Below, one piece after another: positions 16,074-24,582 of a DNA stretch of 63,976 nt. This DNA is from HGM04593 sp045661205 (lineage in GTDB: Bacteria; Bacteroidota; Bacteroidia; Bacteroidales; Bacteroidaceae). Location: NCBI GenBank assembly GCA_045661205.1, contig JAZRFE010000013.1, positions 1-63,976 on the forward strand, in the 5' to 3' direction. Under the pieces are notes generated by a model. It saw only the letters and a list, made by a program, of their open reading frames with translations. It did no database searches and had not been told where the DNA came from. A program made the translations under genes and the position numbers. Every line of letters starts with the position of its first letter. Position 1 is the first letter of the stretch.

Positions 16074-17099
16074 TTAAAAAAGCGACCCCTGTCCGTCGTT
16101 ATACTTATCGCGTCCCAAATGGCGGTAGGCAAGGTCGGTAACCTCGCGACCGCGCGGAGTGCGCTTGATGAAACCCTCTTTGATGAGATAAGGCTCGTAG
16201 ACCTCTTCTATTGTGCCCGCATCTTCGCTGAGAGCCGTCGCAATGGTTCCAATACCCACAGGCCCACCCTTGAACTTGTCGATGATGACGCCTAGAATCT
16301 TGTTGTCAATCTCGTCGAGACCATACTTATCGATATTGAGAGCCTCGAGAGCAGTGCGAGCAATGCTTATATCTATGTGGCCGTTGCCCATCACCTGTGC
16401 AAAGTCGCGCACACGACGCAACAAAGCATTGGCAATACGCGGCGTACCACGACTGCGACGGGCAATCTCGTAGGTAGAGTCGTCGTCGTATGTAACACCG
16501 AGAATATCCGCCGAACGCTTGATGATGCCCGCAAGAGTCTTGCTGTCGTAATATTCGAGGTGCATATTAATGCCGAAACGAGCACGCAAAGGAGCTGTGA
16601 GCAGACCGCTGCGCGTAGTGGCACCGATGAGTGTAAAGGGGTTGAGATCTATCTGAATGGAACGTGCCGACGGGCCTTTGTCAATAAGAATATCTATGCG
16701 ATAATCCTCCATCGCCGAGTAGAGATACTCCTCGACAATGGGCGAGAGACGGTGAATTTCGTCGATGAAAAGCACGTCGTTAGGCTCGAGCGATGTGAGA
16801 ATACCGGCAAGGTCACCGGGCTTGTCGAGCACCGGGCCCGATGTCACCTTGAAGCCCACACCAAGCTCGTTGGCGATAATATTACTGAGTGTGGTCTTTC
16901 CCAAGCCCGGAGGGCCATGGAGCAACACATGGTCGAGCGACTCGCCACGCATGCGCGCCGCCTGCACAAAAATACCCAGATTGCTCACAATCTTCTCTTG
17001 TCCGCTGAAATCGCTGAACGAGAGAGGGCGCAAAGCATTCTCGAACTCTTTGTCGCTATGTGTGTTTCTACTGCTTCTGATATCGAATTTGTCGTTCAT
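16074..17099 (-). CDS. ruvB: Holliday junction branch migration ATPase RuvB
   Basis: 341 residues from the ATG at 17099 (MNDKFDIRSS). RuvB is the hexameric motor that, with RuvA, moves Holliday junctions. Seen: ALRPLSFSDFSGQEK, Walker A GPPGLGKTT, Walker B LFIDEIHRL, sensor 1 TLIGATTRSG, the arginine-finger region APLRARFG, and a winged-helix C-terminus with EPYLIKEGFIKRTPRGR. The open frame continues 18 codons upstream to 17153, but that segment overlaps the -7 element and matches no RuvB, so the internal start is used. Confidence 0.98.
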   Translation of the reverse strand: MNDKFDIRSSRNTHSDKEFENALRPLSFSDFSGQEKIVSNLGIFVQAARMRGESLDHVLLHGPPGLGKTTLSNIIANELGVGFKVTSGPVLDKPGDLAGILTSLEPNDVLFIDEIHRLSPIVEEYLYSAMEDYRIDILIDKGPSARSIQIDLNPFTLIGATTRSGLLTAPLRARFGINMHLEYYDSKTLAGIIKRSADILGVTYDDDSTYEIARRSRGTPRIANALLRRVRDFAQVMGNGHIDISIARTALEALNIDKYGLDEIDNKILGVIIDKFKGGPVGIGTIATALSEDAGTIEEVYEPYLIKEGFIKRTPRGREVTDLAYRHLGRDKYNDGQGSLF

Positions 17100-17132
17100 T
17101 CCCTTTTTTTGTTTTAGGTTGCTAAGATACAA

Positions 17133-17140
17133 CAAAGATA
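17133..17140 (-). promoter_or_regulatory. Promoter (-7 element) of ruvB
   Basis: TATCTTTG on the minus strand, 34 bases upstream of the chosen ruvB start. No good -33 element is seen. Confidence 0.45.
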
Positions 17141-17220
17141 CGAAAGGCGACAACTATGAGGGGAATAATATTTGCAGTTGGAGTTTGGTGGTGCTATATT
17201 TCTTTGAAGCAACTTTTACT

Positions 17221-17271
17221 AACAAAAAAAACAAGGGTAAGATTAACCTTACAAAAAAGGAAATCTTACCC
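17221..17271 (-). terminator. Terminator after the tandem TonB_C gene
   Basis: GGGTAAGATT (17235-17244) pairs with AATCTTACCC (17262-17271). On the minus strand the stem is followed by CTTGTTTTTTTTG. Confidence 0.75.
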
Positions 17272-17296
17272 TCATATTTCAATAGCCAACAGCCAT

Positions 17297-18031
17297 TTAC
17301 TGCAAGCGGAACGCGATAGGCACTCTATAATTTACACGTACAGCCTTACCTTGCATTTTACCGGGATTCCATTTAGGCATTGACATTACCACGCGAACAG
17401 CCTCTTTATCGAGATATTCATTACCTGAACTTTTAAAGATTTTAGCATTTGAAATTGAGCCGTCTGCCTCTACAATAAACTCCACATACGCTATTCCTTG
17501 CACACCCGACTCACGAGCCTCTGCGGGATATTTAATGTTATCTCTGAGGAACTTCATCAAAGCCTTCATGCCACCGGGGAATTCAGGCTGGTTTTCTACT
17601 ACGTTATAGACAGGTTCTGCTTTTTTCTCTAAACAGAAATTAACAGGCAGTGTAAATTTTACAGGTACTGCCTTACCTTTAACTTTACCGGGTTTCCATT
17701 TGGGCATTGAGTTTACTACGCGCAGTGCCTCGTTATCAAGATATACATTGCCAGCACTTTGAAGTATTTTAGCATTTGAAATAGAGCCATCGGTTTCTAC
17801 AACAAAATTCACATATGCCTTTCCTTCTACGCCTGCATTACGAGCCTCAGCAGGATATTTAACATTCTGAGCGATGAACGTCATCAAAGCCTTCATGCCG
17901 CCGGGGAATTCAGGCTGTTCTTCATCAGAAATAGTTTTATCGGTTTTTACCTTGTCTTGAGCTTTCAAATCCTGCGCAAAAAAGAAGCACGATGCTGTTA
18001 AAAGCATCAACAAAAGTGTTATTTTTTTCAT
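17297..18031 (-). CDS. Secreted protein with two tandem TonB C-terminal domains
   Basis: 244 residues. The signal peptide (1-24) ends near FFAQDLKA. Two repeats of about 100 residues follow (about 38-138 and 143-244). Each has the pattern QPEFPGGMKALM.F....KYPAEAR..GV.G.AYV.F.VE.DGSISNAKI, then L..EA.RVV.SMPKW.PGK..GK.V.V. This is the TonB_C fold. A membrane anchor and proline-rich spanner, needed to transmit energy from ExbBD, are absent, so it is not a normal TonB. It may bind periplasmic partners or TonB boxes. It is single-standing, with a -7 element at 18083 and a terminator. Confidence 0.9.
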   Translation of the reverse strand: MKKITLLLMLLTASCFFFAQDLKAQDKVKTDKTISDEEQPEFPGGMKALMTFIAQNVKYPAEARNAGVEGKAYVNFVVETDGSISNAKILQSAGNVYLDNEALRVVNSMPKWKPGKVKGKAVPVKFTLPVNFCLEKKAEPVYNVVENQPEFPGGMKALMKFLRDNIKYPAEARESGVQGIAYVEFIVEADGSISNAKIFKSSGNEYLDKEAVRVVMSMPKWNPGKMQGKAVRVNYRVPIAFRLQ

Positions 18032-18082
18032 AGTGTGTGGTTTTTGGGGTTTGTTTTTTAATTATTTAACAATAAAACATTG

Positions 18083-18090
18083 CAAATGTA
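18083..18090 (-). promoter_or_regulatory. Promoter (-7 element) of the tandem TonB_C gene
   Basis: TACATTTG on the minus strand, 51 bases upstream of the start at 18031. No clear TTTG at -33. Confidence 0.45.
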
Positions 18091-18259
18091 AATAAAATAT
18101 TTGTTCGCTTTTAAAAATAATATATAATAATTTCACACAGGGGATTATTGAACTTTGGCAGTTGGCTGTTGGCAATTCATTCATACACCCGATGAAACAG
18201 GCAACTTATCTAGCTTGACATTACCGAGCGGAGTACAATATCGGACCCGCTACTCAAAG

Positions 18260-18288
18260 TTTGGTTGAAAAGAGAGTTGTTATATTTG
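18260..18288 (+). promoter_or_regulatory. Promoter of the SpmAB-like gene
   Basis: TTTG (18260-18263), 17 bases, then TATATTTG (18281-18288). A start near 18295 excludes the in-frame ATG at 18265 and supports the ATG at 18346. Confidence 0.6.
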
Positions 18289-18345
18289 TATAATCTCACA
18301 AATTCATATACTTTTGCTATTCATAAAAAGAGACAAAGAAACAGC

Positions 18346-19575
18346 ATGGTATTAAACTACATCTGGATAGCATTTTTTCTTATAGCATTCGCCATAGCCC
18401 TTGTGCGATTGCTATTCATGGGCGACACCGACATTTTCCCCGCAATAATGGACTCGACGTTCACCACTGCAAAAACCGCCTTTGAAATATCGTTGGGACT
18501 GACAGGCGTGCTGTCGCTGTGGATGGGAATATTGAAGATAGGCGAAAAGGGAGGCATCGTAAACAGCGTGGCAAAGTTGCTTGCACCCGTATTCTCGAAA
18601 ATTTTCCCCGATATTCCCAAAGGGCACCCCGTAACAGGCACAATGTTCATGAACTTCGCCGCCAACATGCTGGGGCTTGACAACGCCGCAACCCCTATGG
18701 GACTTAAAGCGATGCAGGAGCTTCAGGAACTTAACAAAGAGAAGGACACTGCCACCAACCCAATGATAATGTTCCTAGTGCTGAACACATCGGGGCTTAC
18801 GCTCATACCTATGAGCGTGCTTGTGTACAGGGCACAAATGGGCGCGGCACAGCCAACAGACGTGTTTATTCCCATACTGCTGGCGACGACGGTAGCCACC
18901 ATCGCCGGACTCATAGTGACAAGCATCTACCAGAAAATAAACCTCTTCAACCGCACAATGATTCTGTTCCTCGCAGGAATATGCCTATTGGTGGCAGGTG
19001 GCACTGTGGGGTTCATGCAACTGTCAAAGACCGAGGTGGAAGTGCTCTCGACATCACTTGCAAATATCATACTTTTCGCAATAATAATCATTTTTATCCT
19101 TGCGGGAGTGAGACGCAAGATAAATGTCTACGAAGCATTCATCGAGGGAGCGAAGGATGGATTCGCCACAGCAGTGAGAATAATCCCCTACCTTGTGGCT
19201 ATATTGGTTGCAGTGGGTGTGTTTCGCGCATCGGGAGCAATGGACATGCTCATCGACGGCGTGTCGGCATGCGTGGCATTCTGTGGTGGCGACACCGATT
19301 TTGTGGCAGCCCTGCCCACAGCCATCATGAAGCCACTAAGCGGCAGCGGAGCGCGCGGACTGATGATTGACACCATGACCACCTACGGCGCCGACTCGTT
19401 TGTGGGACGTCTCGCCTGCCTGTTCCAGGGAGCGACAGACACCACCTTCTACATACTCGCCGTATACTTCGGCAGTGTGGGCATACGCAAGACACGCCAC
19501 GCCGTTACCTGCGGACTTCTTGCCGACCTCGCAGGCATATTGGCAGCAATAGGCATTGCATATATATTCTTCTAA
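18346..19575 (+). CDS. Nucleoside recognition (Gate) domain protein, SpmA-SpmB fusion
   Basis: 409 residues from ATG 18346 (MVLNYIW). Many membrane segments. Two Gate domains are visible: the first with GDTDIFPAIMDSTFTTAKTA and GMLGLDNAATPMGLKAM-like residues (SpmA half), the second from about 235 with AFIEGAKDGFATAVRIIPYLV and PLSGSGARG (SpmB half). In Firmicutes spmA and spmB are separate spore-maturation genes; the fused form is usual in non-sporulating Bacteroidota, where the transported substrate is unknown. A more upstream ATG at 18265 is rejected because it precedes the predicted transcription start. Confidence 0.9.
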   Translation: MVLNYIWIAFFLIAFAIALVRLLFMGDTDIFPAIMDSTFTTAKTAFEISLGLTGVLSLWMGILKIGEKGGIVNSVAKLLAPVFSKIFPDIPKGHPVTGTMFMNFAANMLGLDNAATPMGLKAMQELQELNKEKDTATNPMIMFLVLNTSGLTLIPMSVLVYRAQMGAAQPTDVFIPILLATTVATIAGLIVTSIYQKINLFNRTMILFLAGICLLVAGGTVGFMQLSKTEVEVLSTSLANIILFAIIIIFILAGVRRKINVYEAFIEGAKDGFATAVRIIPYLVAILVAVGVFRASGAMDMLIDGVSACVAFCGGDTDFVAALPTAIMKPLSGSGARGLMIDTMTTYGADSFVGRLACLFQGATDTTFYILAVYFGSVGIRKTRHAVTCGLLADLAGILAAIGIAYIFF

Positions 19576-19600
19576 ACAAACCTCTTACAAAGATAGAACC

Positions 19601-20752
19601 ATGAAAAAAGCCATTATCAACATCATGCTGTTAATATGCGCAATGGCAGCAACAGCGCAGGAGTTTAAGTTCAATCACGGCCCCTACCTGCAAAATATGA
19701 CCAACGACGAAGTGACCGTTTACTTTACCACCAACAAAGAAGCATTCTCATGGGTAGAGGTCACCGGCGACCGCTGGACACAGCCACAAAGATTTGCCAC
19801 ACTCTTTGCGGGACAATACGACGCATACACCAAAGAGAACAGAGTGCGCATCACAGGCCTGCGCCCCGGAGTAAAATACCGTTACCGTCTCATCTCGAAA
19901 GAGATTACAAAGTACCACCCCTACGACATAAAATATGGCGACAGCATCGCCTCCTCGTGGGAAGAGTTCAGCACACTGAACCCCAACCAAAAGAGCTTTA
20001 CATTTGCCCTCACCAACGACGGACACGACAAGCCCGAGAAGGTAAAGGAGTTGCTTAGTAAAGTGCCCTTGAACAATATAGACATGGTATTTTATCTGGG
20101 CGACATGATAAGCTACTACGACAAAGAGGAGGCACCCTACTACGGCTACATCGACCCCTCGGTGGAGATGTTCGCAAAGAACAAACCCTTTATCTCTATT
20201 CGCGGCAACCACGAAATGCGTGGCAAGCTCACACGCAACTACATGAACCTCATAGGCTGCCCCAACAACCGATTCTACAACATTGCCTACTTTGGCAACA
20301 CAGCAATCATAATGTTAGACACCGGCGAGGACAAGCCCGACACACAGCCCGTATATGCAGGAATGAACTGCTACGACAACTACCGCATGGAGCAGATAGA
20401 ATGGCTGAAAAAAGAGGCTGCCACCAAACAATTCAAGGCTGCTAAAAACAAGATAGTGCTGATGCACATCCCCCCCATGTCGGTAGACGGCCCCAACACC
20501 CCCGAGGAGCACGCAGCCAAAGAGCTTGAGAAACACTTCCTGCCCCTCTTCAACGAAATAGGTATCGACCTGACAATTTCGGGCCACACCCACAGATATG
20601 TTCTTGCCGAAAAGGGTGAACGTGGCAACAAGTTCCCCATGATTGCCAACGACAACAAAAGCATTATGTTGGTAAATTGCGACAAAAAGGGAATAAACAT
20701 AAAAATAGTGAACCAAAAAGACGAGGTACTTCTCGACAGACTATTCAAATAA
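19601..20752 (+). CDS. Secreted purple acid phosphatase-like metallophosphoesterase
   Basis: 383 residues from ATG 19601 (MKKAIINIM). The signal peptide ends at ATAQ (about 19). An N-terminal fibronectin-like domain (GPYLQNMTNDEVTVYFTTN) as in purple acid phosphatases is followed by a calcineurin-like catalytic domain. That domain has TNDGHD, YLGDMISYYD, RGNHEMRG, HIPPMS and GHTHRY metal-binding blocks. It should hydrolyse phosphate esters in the periplasm or outside. A longer open frame from 19556 overlaps the previous gene and lacks a signal peptide shape. Spacing to the SpmAB-like gene is 25 bases and to ybeY 20 bases, so they may be one transcript. Confidence 0.92.
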   Translation: MKKAIINIMLLICAMAATAQEFKFNHGPYLQNMTNDEVTVYFTTNKEAFSWVEVTGDRWTQPQRFATLFAGQYDAYTKENRVRITGLRPGVKYRYRLISKEITKYHPYDIKYGDSIASSWEEFSTLNPNQKSFTFALTNDGHDKPEKVKELLSKVPLNNIDMVFYLGDMISYYDKEEAPYYGYIDPSVEMFAKNKPFISIRGNHEMRGKLTRNYMNLIGCPNNRFYNIAYFGNTAIIMLDTGEDKPDTQPVYAGMNCYDNYRMEQIEWLKKEAATKQFKAAKNKIVLMHIPPMSVDGPNTPEEHAAKELEKHFLPLFNEIGIDLTISGHTHRYVLAEKGERGNKFPMIANDNKSIMLVNCDKKGINIKIVNQKDEVLLDRLFK

Positions 20753-20772
20753 CCATCAAACACCATACAACC

Positions 20773-21183
20773 ATGATAAGTTACCAGAGCGACGGCACAA
20801 AGATGCCCGACATAAAAAAACGCGACACAAGCGCTTGGATAAAAAAAGTAGCCGCCACATACGGCAAAAAGTGCGGTGACATTGCATACATCTTTTGCGA
20901 CGACGAGAAGATTCTCGAAGTGAACAAAGAGTATCTTCAGCACGACTACTACACCGACATCATCACCTTTGACTACTCCGAGGAAGATTGCATCAGCGGC
21001 GACCTTTTCATAAGTCTCGACACAGTACGCAGCAACAGCGAAATGCTTGGCGTCAGCTACGAACAGGAGCTGCACAGAGTAATCATTCACGGCATCCTGC
21101 ACCTTTGTGGAATAGACGACAAAGGCGAGGGAGAACGAGAAAAGATGGAAGCGGCAGAAAACAAAGCGTTGGCAATGCGATAA
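20773..21183 (+). CDS. ybeY: Endoribonuclease YbeY (16S rRNA maturation)
   Basis: 136 residues from ATG 20773. Seen: VNKEYLQHDYYTDIITFDY (the family's N...L...D..TDVLSF block), GDLFISLDTVRSNS, and the metal site HGILHLCGIDDKGEGE. The third zinc ligand, His in E. coli (GYDH), is Asp here; from memory Bacteroidota homologues do the same. YbeY processes the 16S rRNA 3' end and takes part in ribosome quality control. Its stop codon lies in the loop of the terminator that follows. Confidence 0.93.
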   Translation: MISYQSDGTKMPDIKKRDTSAWIKKVAATYGKKCGDIAYIFCDDEKILEVNKEYLQHDYYTDIITFDYSEEDCISGDLFISLDTVRSNSEMLGVSYEQELHRVIIHGILHLCGIDDKGEGEREKMEAAENKALAMR

Positions 21184-21201
21184 GCATTGCCAACGCTTTT
21201 T
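21163..21201. terminator. Bidirectional terminator between ybeY and the secreted protein gene
   Basis: A perfect 16-bp stem: AAAGCGTTGGCAATGC (21163-21178) with its complement (21184-21199), loop GATAA, then a T tract on the plus strand and TTTGTTTTC on the minus. The 5' arm encodes the last YbeY residues. Confidence 0.85.
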
Positions 21202-21203
21202 AA

Positions 21204-22022
21204 TTATTTAATAAACACCTTCTTTTTCACCATCCTGCCACCGACATTCAGCACAAGGATGTGCGTACCTTTGGAGGTTGCAGGCAGGACTATTTCGCTG
21301 CCATCGCCCGAGCTACGGGCAACCACCGCGCCTACGCTGTTGTAGAGCGTAGCGCTCCAAGCATCGGAGCAAGGAAGAGTAATGACACATTCACCATTAC
21401 ACTGATTTACAACAATATTTTCAACCGAGAGATTCCTGACACTACTATCATCGAACATATAAAAAAGTTCCCTGTTCACATACAGCGTGTCGCCATTTGC
21501 CTCTACACAACATATAAGATCGAACGAAAAACCGTTGGAGATAGAAGAGTTCTCAAAAGGGTAACGGTTGATAAAGCCCAGCCCTTCGAGCCATGTGCCA
21601 CTGTAAGCGCCACCCATTACCCAAAATTTTCGGCCTTGCAACTCGCCCATTTCATATATTATTCCACATTGCGAGGGGGCTGTGGGGTTTACCCATGCTG
21701 TATCGCCAACACTCCACGACTCATCGAAGAGCAGTGTGTCGCGTTCCAATTCACGCTCGTAAGCATACCATTTAGTGCCCTCTTTGCGCAGAAGATTATA
21801 GCCCGAATTGTAGCCGGGACGCATTTTGGAGTAACTGCGACCATCTATAATGGAACTGCCCAAAATGTAACTTGTGTACAGGCTCTCCACCATAGGCGGC
21901 TCGACAATGTTGCATCGGCGCATTATCCATTTGCGCCCTTCGGGAAGGGCGTCATCTGCCATAATGGGGCACATCAATGAAAAGAGGCAACACAAAGCAG
22001 CAGTTATCACTATTCGTTTCAT
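21204..22022 (-). CDS. Secreted protein with short type IX sorting domain
   Basis: 272 residues from ATG 22022 (MKRIVITAALCCLFSLMCPIM, a signal peptide cleaved near MADD). The middle is not assignable; it contains WSVGDTAWVNP and GLGFINRYPFENSSISNG, a pattern common in small Bacteroidota surface proteins. The last ~75 residues, from about NLSVENIVVN, resemble a type IX C-terminal sorting domain: LYNSVGAVVA, a GTHILVLNV strand and basic ending MVKKKVFIK. It would therefore be exported through the outer membrane by the type IX system. It starts 26 bases after ftcD ends and may be the last gene of fprA-ftcD-this gene. Confidence 0.8.
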   Translation of the reverse strand: MKRIVITAALCCLFSLMCPIMADDALPEGRKWIMRRCNIVEPPMVESLYTSYILGSSIIDGRSYSKMRPGYNSGYNLLRKEGTKWYAYERELERDTLLFDESWSVGDTAWVNPTAPSQCGIIYEMGELQGRKFWVMGGAYSGTWLEGLGFINRYPFENSSISNGFSFDLICCVEANGDTLYVNRELFYMFDDSSVRNLSVENIVVNQCNGECVITLPCSDAWSATLYNSVGAVVARSSGDGSEIVLPATSKGTHILVLNVGGRMVKKKVFIK

Positions 22023-22048
22023 AGCCGTAGATTTTAGGGTTGTTATTA

Positions 22049-23098
22049 TCACAACAGACTCTCAATCATTCTTTTCTCGGGGAGGAAAGGCGCAATCTCG
22101 CTAAGCCCCATTACCTCCACTGCCAGAGCGACGGCTGCTGCATCATCGACACAGGGCAGCGAGCGTTGTTCGGCAAAGTATCGACCAGCTTCTACAAGCA
22201 CACGAGAGGGGACAAGGCCTATAATTTCGGTGCCTGTGACACGTGCACCGCGCAAAAGGGCTGCACGAGAGACCTCTTCGAACACTTTGTACAGGGGAGC
22301 AACGTCTATGTCGGTGACATTCATCGACACCTGCGCACGACCATACTCCTCGATGTACCAACCTATCGCTTTGCAGGCTTTGAGTGTTCCGGGGCGACGC
22401 ACAGGGTTGCCCTGCTCGTCGAGCAGAGGCACTCCGTCGCGCTTGACGATGCGCCCTTTTTCGTGTACGTCGAGAGCTATCTCTTTGGCACACTGCACAT
22501 CGGCCTCTTTGTTCAAATTGAAATTGACGGCAATAAGGAACTTGCGCGCTCCCACCACCGACGCGCCACTGCGTGCCGCTTGCAGGGTGTACTCGCCGCC
22601 ACCGTAGTCGGGCATTTCGTCGGGCTGCACGATGCGCGAGGCAAGTGCCTCGTACTCGCCATTGCGACACACTGCTAGGTTGCGCCACTTATCTTTGTAT
22701 GCGGCAGCCTCGTAACAGTAAACGGGAATGCCAAGCTCGGAATATATTCGCTGCGAGAGACGGCGGGCATACTCGGCACACTCTTCGAGGGTAATACCCC
22801 TGACGGGCACAAGCGGAAGTACATCGGTAGCTCCTATGCGGGGGTGACGTCCTGTGTGGTAGCGCATATCGATAAGTTCAGACGCACATTTTACAGCGCG
22901 AAAAGCAGCCTCGACAACCGCGTCGGGATTGCCGGCAAAGGTAATGACTGTGCGGTTGGCATCGAAACCCGGGTCTACATGCAGCACCTTAGCGCCATCG
23001 ACGCCGTCAATAGCAGCCGCAATAGCCTCGATGACCTCGGGGCGGCGTCCCTCGCTGAAGTTGGGAACGCACTCCATTATTTTCTCATTATCAATCAT
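22049..23098 (-). CDS. ftcD: Glutamate formimidoyltransferase
   Basis: 349 residues. It transfers the formimino group of N-formimidoyl-glutamate to tetrahydrofolate, a late step of histidine breakdown. Seen: N-terminal ECVPNFSEGRRPEVIEAI, MRYHTGRHPRIGATDVLPLVPV around the catalytic His, GARKFLIAVNFNL and the C-terminal domain of the formiminotransferase fold. The cyclodeaminase half found in bifunctional enzymes is absent, so length fits the stand-alone form. No hutH, hutU or hutI is near. It overlaps the stop of fprA by four bases (ATGA), so it is translated from the same message. Confidence 0.96.
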   Translation of the reverse strand: MIDNEKIMECVPNFSEGRRPEVIEAIAAAIDGVDGAKVLHVDPGFDANRTVITFAGNPDAVVEAAFRAVKCASELIDMRYHTGRHPRIGATDVLPLVPVRGITLEECAEYARRLSQRIYSELGIPVYCYEAAAYKDKWRNLAVCRNGEYEALASRIVQPDEMPDYGGGEYTLQAARSGASVVGARKFLIAVNFNLNKEADVQCAKEIALDVHEKGRIVKRDGVPLLDEQGNPVRRPGTLKACKAIGWYIEEYGRAQVSMNVTDIDVAPLYKVFEEVSRAALLRGARVTGTEIIGLVPSRVLVEAGRYFAEQRSLPCVDDAAAVALAVEVMGLSEIAPFLPEKRMIESLL

Positions 23099-24270
23099 AA
23101 AGCATTCACAAAAGTTGTTGCAAAAGCATCTATTTGTTCATCGGTTACCGACAATGACGACTGTTTCATCTCCACGCTACAAGGCAGTGTTTCCCAACCA
23201 CTCTTCTCGGCTTTTTCGGCAAAGCGCTTGAGAGCCGCCGAAGCCCATGTGTATGAGCCGACAAAGCCAAAGAGACGTCCTTTGACAGTGCGTTCCGAGA
23301 TTTTCTCGAGCAGTTCGCGCACTGGCGGGAACAGTTCGTTGTTGTATGTGGGCGAGGCTATAACAAGGCCGCGATAAAGGAATATATCGCGAAGCACCTC
23401 AGAAATATCAGCCGAGGAGAGGTCGTAAATTTTTATCTTATCGACACCCTTTTCGCGCAGACGGCAGGCTATCTCTTCGCACAATCCGGCTGTGTTGCCG
23501 TACATAGAACCATAGGCTACCACCACTCCACGCTGCGCCGAATAGCGACTAAGTTCGTCGTACACCTTTACCACCTTGTCAATGGAGCGTTTCCACACAG
23601 GGCCATGTGTGGCGGCAATAATCTCTATGGGCAGAGAGGACAATTTCTGCAATGCCTTCTGCACAGGCGAGCCATATTTTCCAACGATACATGCATAATA
23701 ACGCACCATTTCATCGTAATAATCCTCAAAAGCAAGCTCTTCGTCAGTCACACCGCCGTCGAGTGCTCCGAAACAGCCGAACGCATCGCCCGAGAAGAGT
23801 ATTTTTGCCACGTTGCCGTATGTTACCATTGTCTCGGGCCAATGTACCATAGGAGCCAGATAGAAAGTGAGCGTTTCGCTACCTAACGACAGTGTAGAGC
23901 CGTCGGAGACTTCGAGCAGATTGTCACTGATGCCATAATAGCCGCTTATCATCTGAATGGTCTTTGCATTACCCACAATCTGCATCTGCGGGTAGCGTTG
24001 TCTGAGCGCGGCGATGGAGCCTGAGTGGTCGGGCTCCATGTGGTTCACTATGAGGTAATCGACAGGGCGGCCGCCGGTAGCCTTTTCGATATTCTGCATG
24101 AAGGCCGAAGCGTATGCAACCTCTACCGTATCGACCACCGCAACTTTTTCGTCTGCAATAACATAACTGTTATAAGAGACTCCGCGACGCAAGCTCCACA
24201 AGCGTTCAAAAAGATGCGTCACGCGATCGTTCACTCCCACATAAAATATTGAATCTGTAATCTTTTTCAT
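23095..24270 (-). CDS. FprA-family A-type flavoprotein (flavodiiron protein)
   Basis: 391 residues. Two domains: a beta-lactamase-like diiron domain (1-250) with the iron ligands in NHMEPDHSG and a later ATHGPVW His, and a flavodoxin domain (about 255-390) with the FMN loop YGSMYGNTAGL and SPTYNNELFPPV. Flavodiiron proteins of anaerobes reduce O2 to water or NO to N2O in the cytoplasm, with electrons from rubredoxin or similar. No rubredoxin domain is fused here. It leads a unit with ftcD; a -7 element is seen at 24331. Confidence 0.96.
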   Translation of the reverse strand: MKKITDSIFYVGVNDRVTHLFERLWSLRRGVSYNSYVIADEKVAVVDTVEVAYASAFMQNIEKATGGRPVDYLIVNHMEPDHSGSIAALRQRYPQMQIVGNAKTIQMISGYYGISDNLLEVSDGSTLSLGSETLTFYLAPMVHWPETMVTYGNVAKILFSGDAFGCFGALDGGVTDEELAFEDYYDEMVRYYACIVGKYGSPVQKALQKLSSLPIEIIAATHGPVWKRSIDKVVKVYDELSRYSAQRGVVVAYGSMYGNTAGLCEEIACRLREKGVDKIKIYDLSSADISEVLRDIFLYRGLVIASPTYNNELFPPVRELLEKISERTVKGRLFGFVGSYTWASAALKRFAEKAEKSGWETLPCSVEMKQSSLSVTDEQIDAFATTFVNAL

Positions 24271-24330
24271 ATCAAAATCATATTATTCAAAATATCACTG
24301 TTTGTAAGCAATAAGCACTGCTTATTTTTG

Positions 24331-24338
24331 CAAAGTTA
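24331..24338 (-). promoter_or_regulatory. Promoter (-7 element) of fprA
   Basis: TAACTTTG on the minus strand, about 60 bases before the start at 24270; the -33 region is T-rich but off-spacing. Confidence 0.5.
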
Positions 24339-24456
24339 GTGTTATTTTGCACAAAGAAAACAAGGCAAAATAAAAATATCGAAAAACAAATATCAAAAAG
24401 ATAAAATAGCCATAAAAATAACAGGCTGCAATAACATTTTATTCGCGTAAAAAAAG

Positions 24457-24464
24457 TATCTTTG
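24457..24464 (+). promoter_or_regulatory. Promoter (-7 element) of purH
   Basis: TATCTTTG on the plus strand with TTTT about 16-19 bases upstream. It gives a leader of about 110 bases before purH. Confidence 0.6.
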
Positions 24465-24522
24465 CAAAATATTGGCGAGAGTGTCCGAAAACGGGCAAAA
24501 ACCAATAAAAAAGCGACATCCG

Positions 24523-24579
24523 ATGCAAAAAAAGCGACGGAAAAACGAGAATGAAAAATATAAACTCAAAAAAAAATAA
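24523..24579 (+). CDS. Possible 18-codon leader peptide before purH
   Basis: ATG at 24523 and TAA at 24577-24579 enclose 18 codons for a very basic peptide (MQKKRRKNENEKYKLKKK). The stop is three bases before the purH ATG. In an A-rich leader such a frame can arise by chance; its placement is the only reason to note it. Confidence 0.25.
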   Translation: MQKKRRKNENEKYKLKKK

Positions 24580-24582
24580 ATC

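Larger units (their letters stand above)
18032..18345. other. Divergent intergenic region, no gene
   Basis: About 310 bases without a supportable gene. It holds the promoters of both flanking genes and a short TTGGC-rich repeat at 18157-18175. Its segment TGGCTGTTGGCAATT (18163-18177) is an inverted copy, with one mismatch, of 17281-17295 just past the far end of the TonB_C gene. Confidence 0.6.
24271..24582. other. Divergent intergenic region between fprA and purH
   Basis: About 310 A/T-rich bases. It holds back-to-back promoters and an 18-codon basic open frame before purH. No RNA gene or riboswitch is recognised. Confidence 0.6.
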
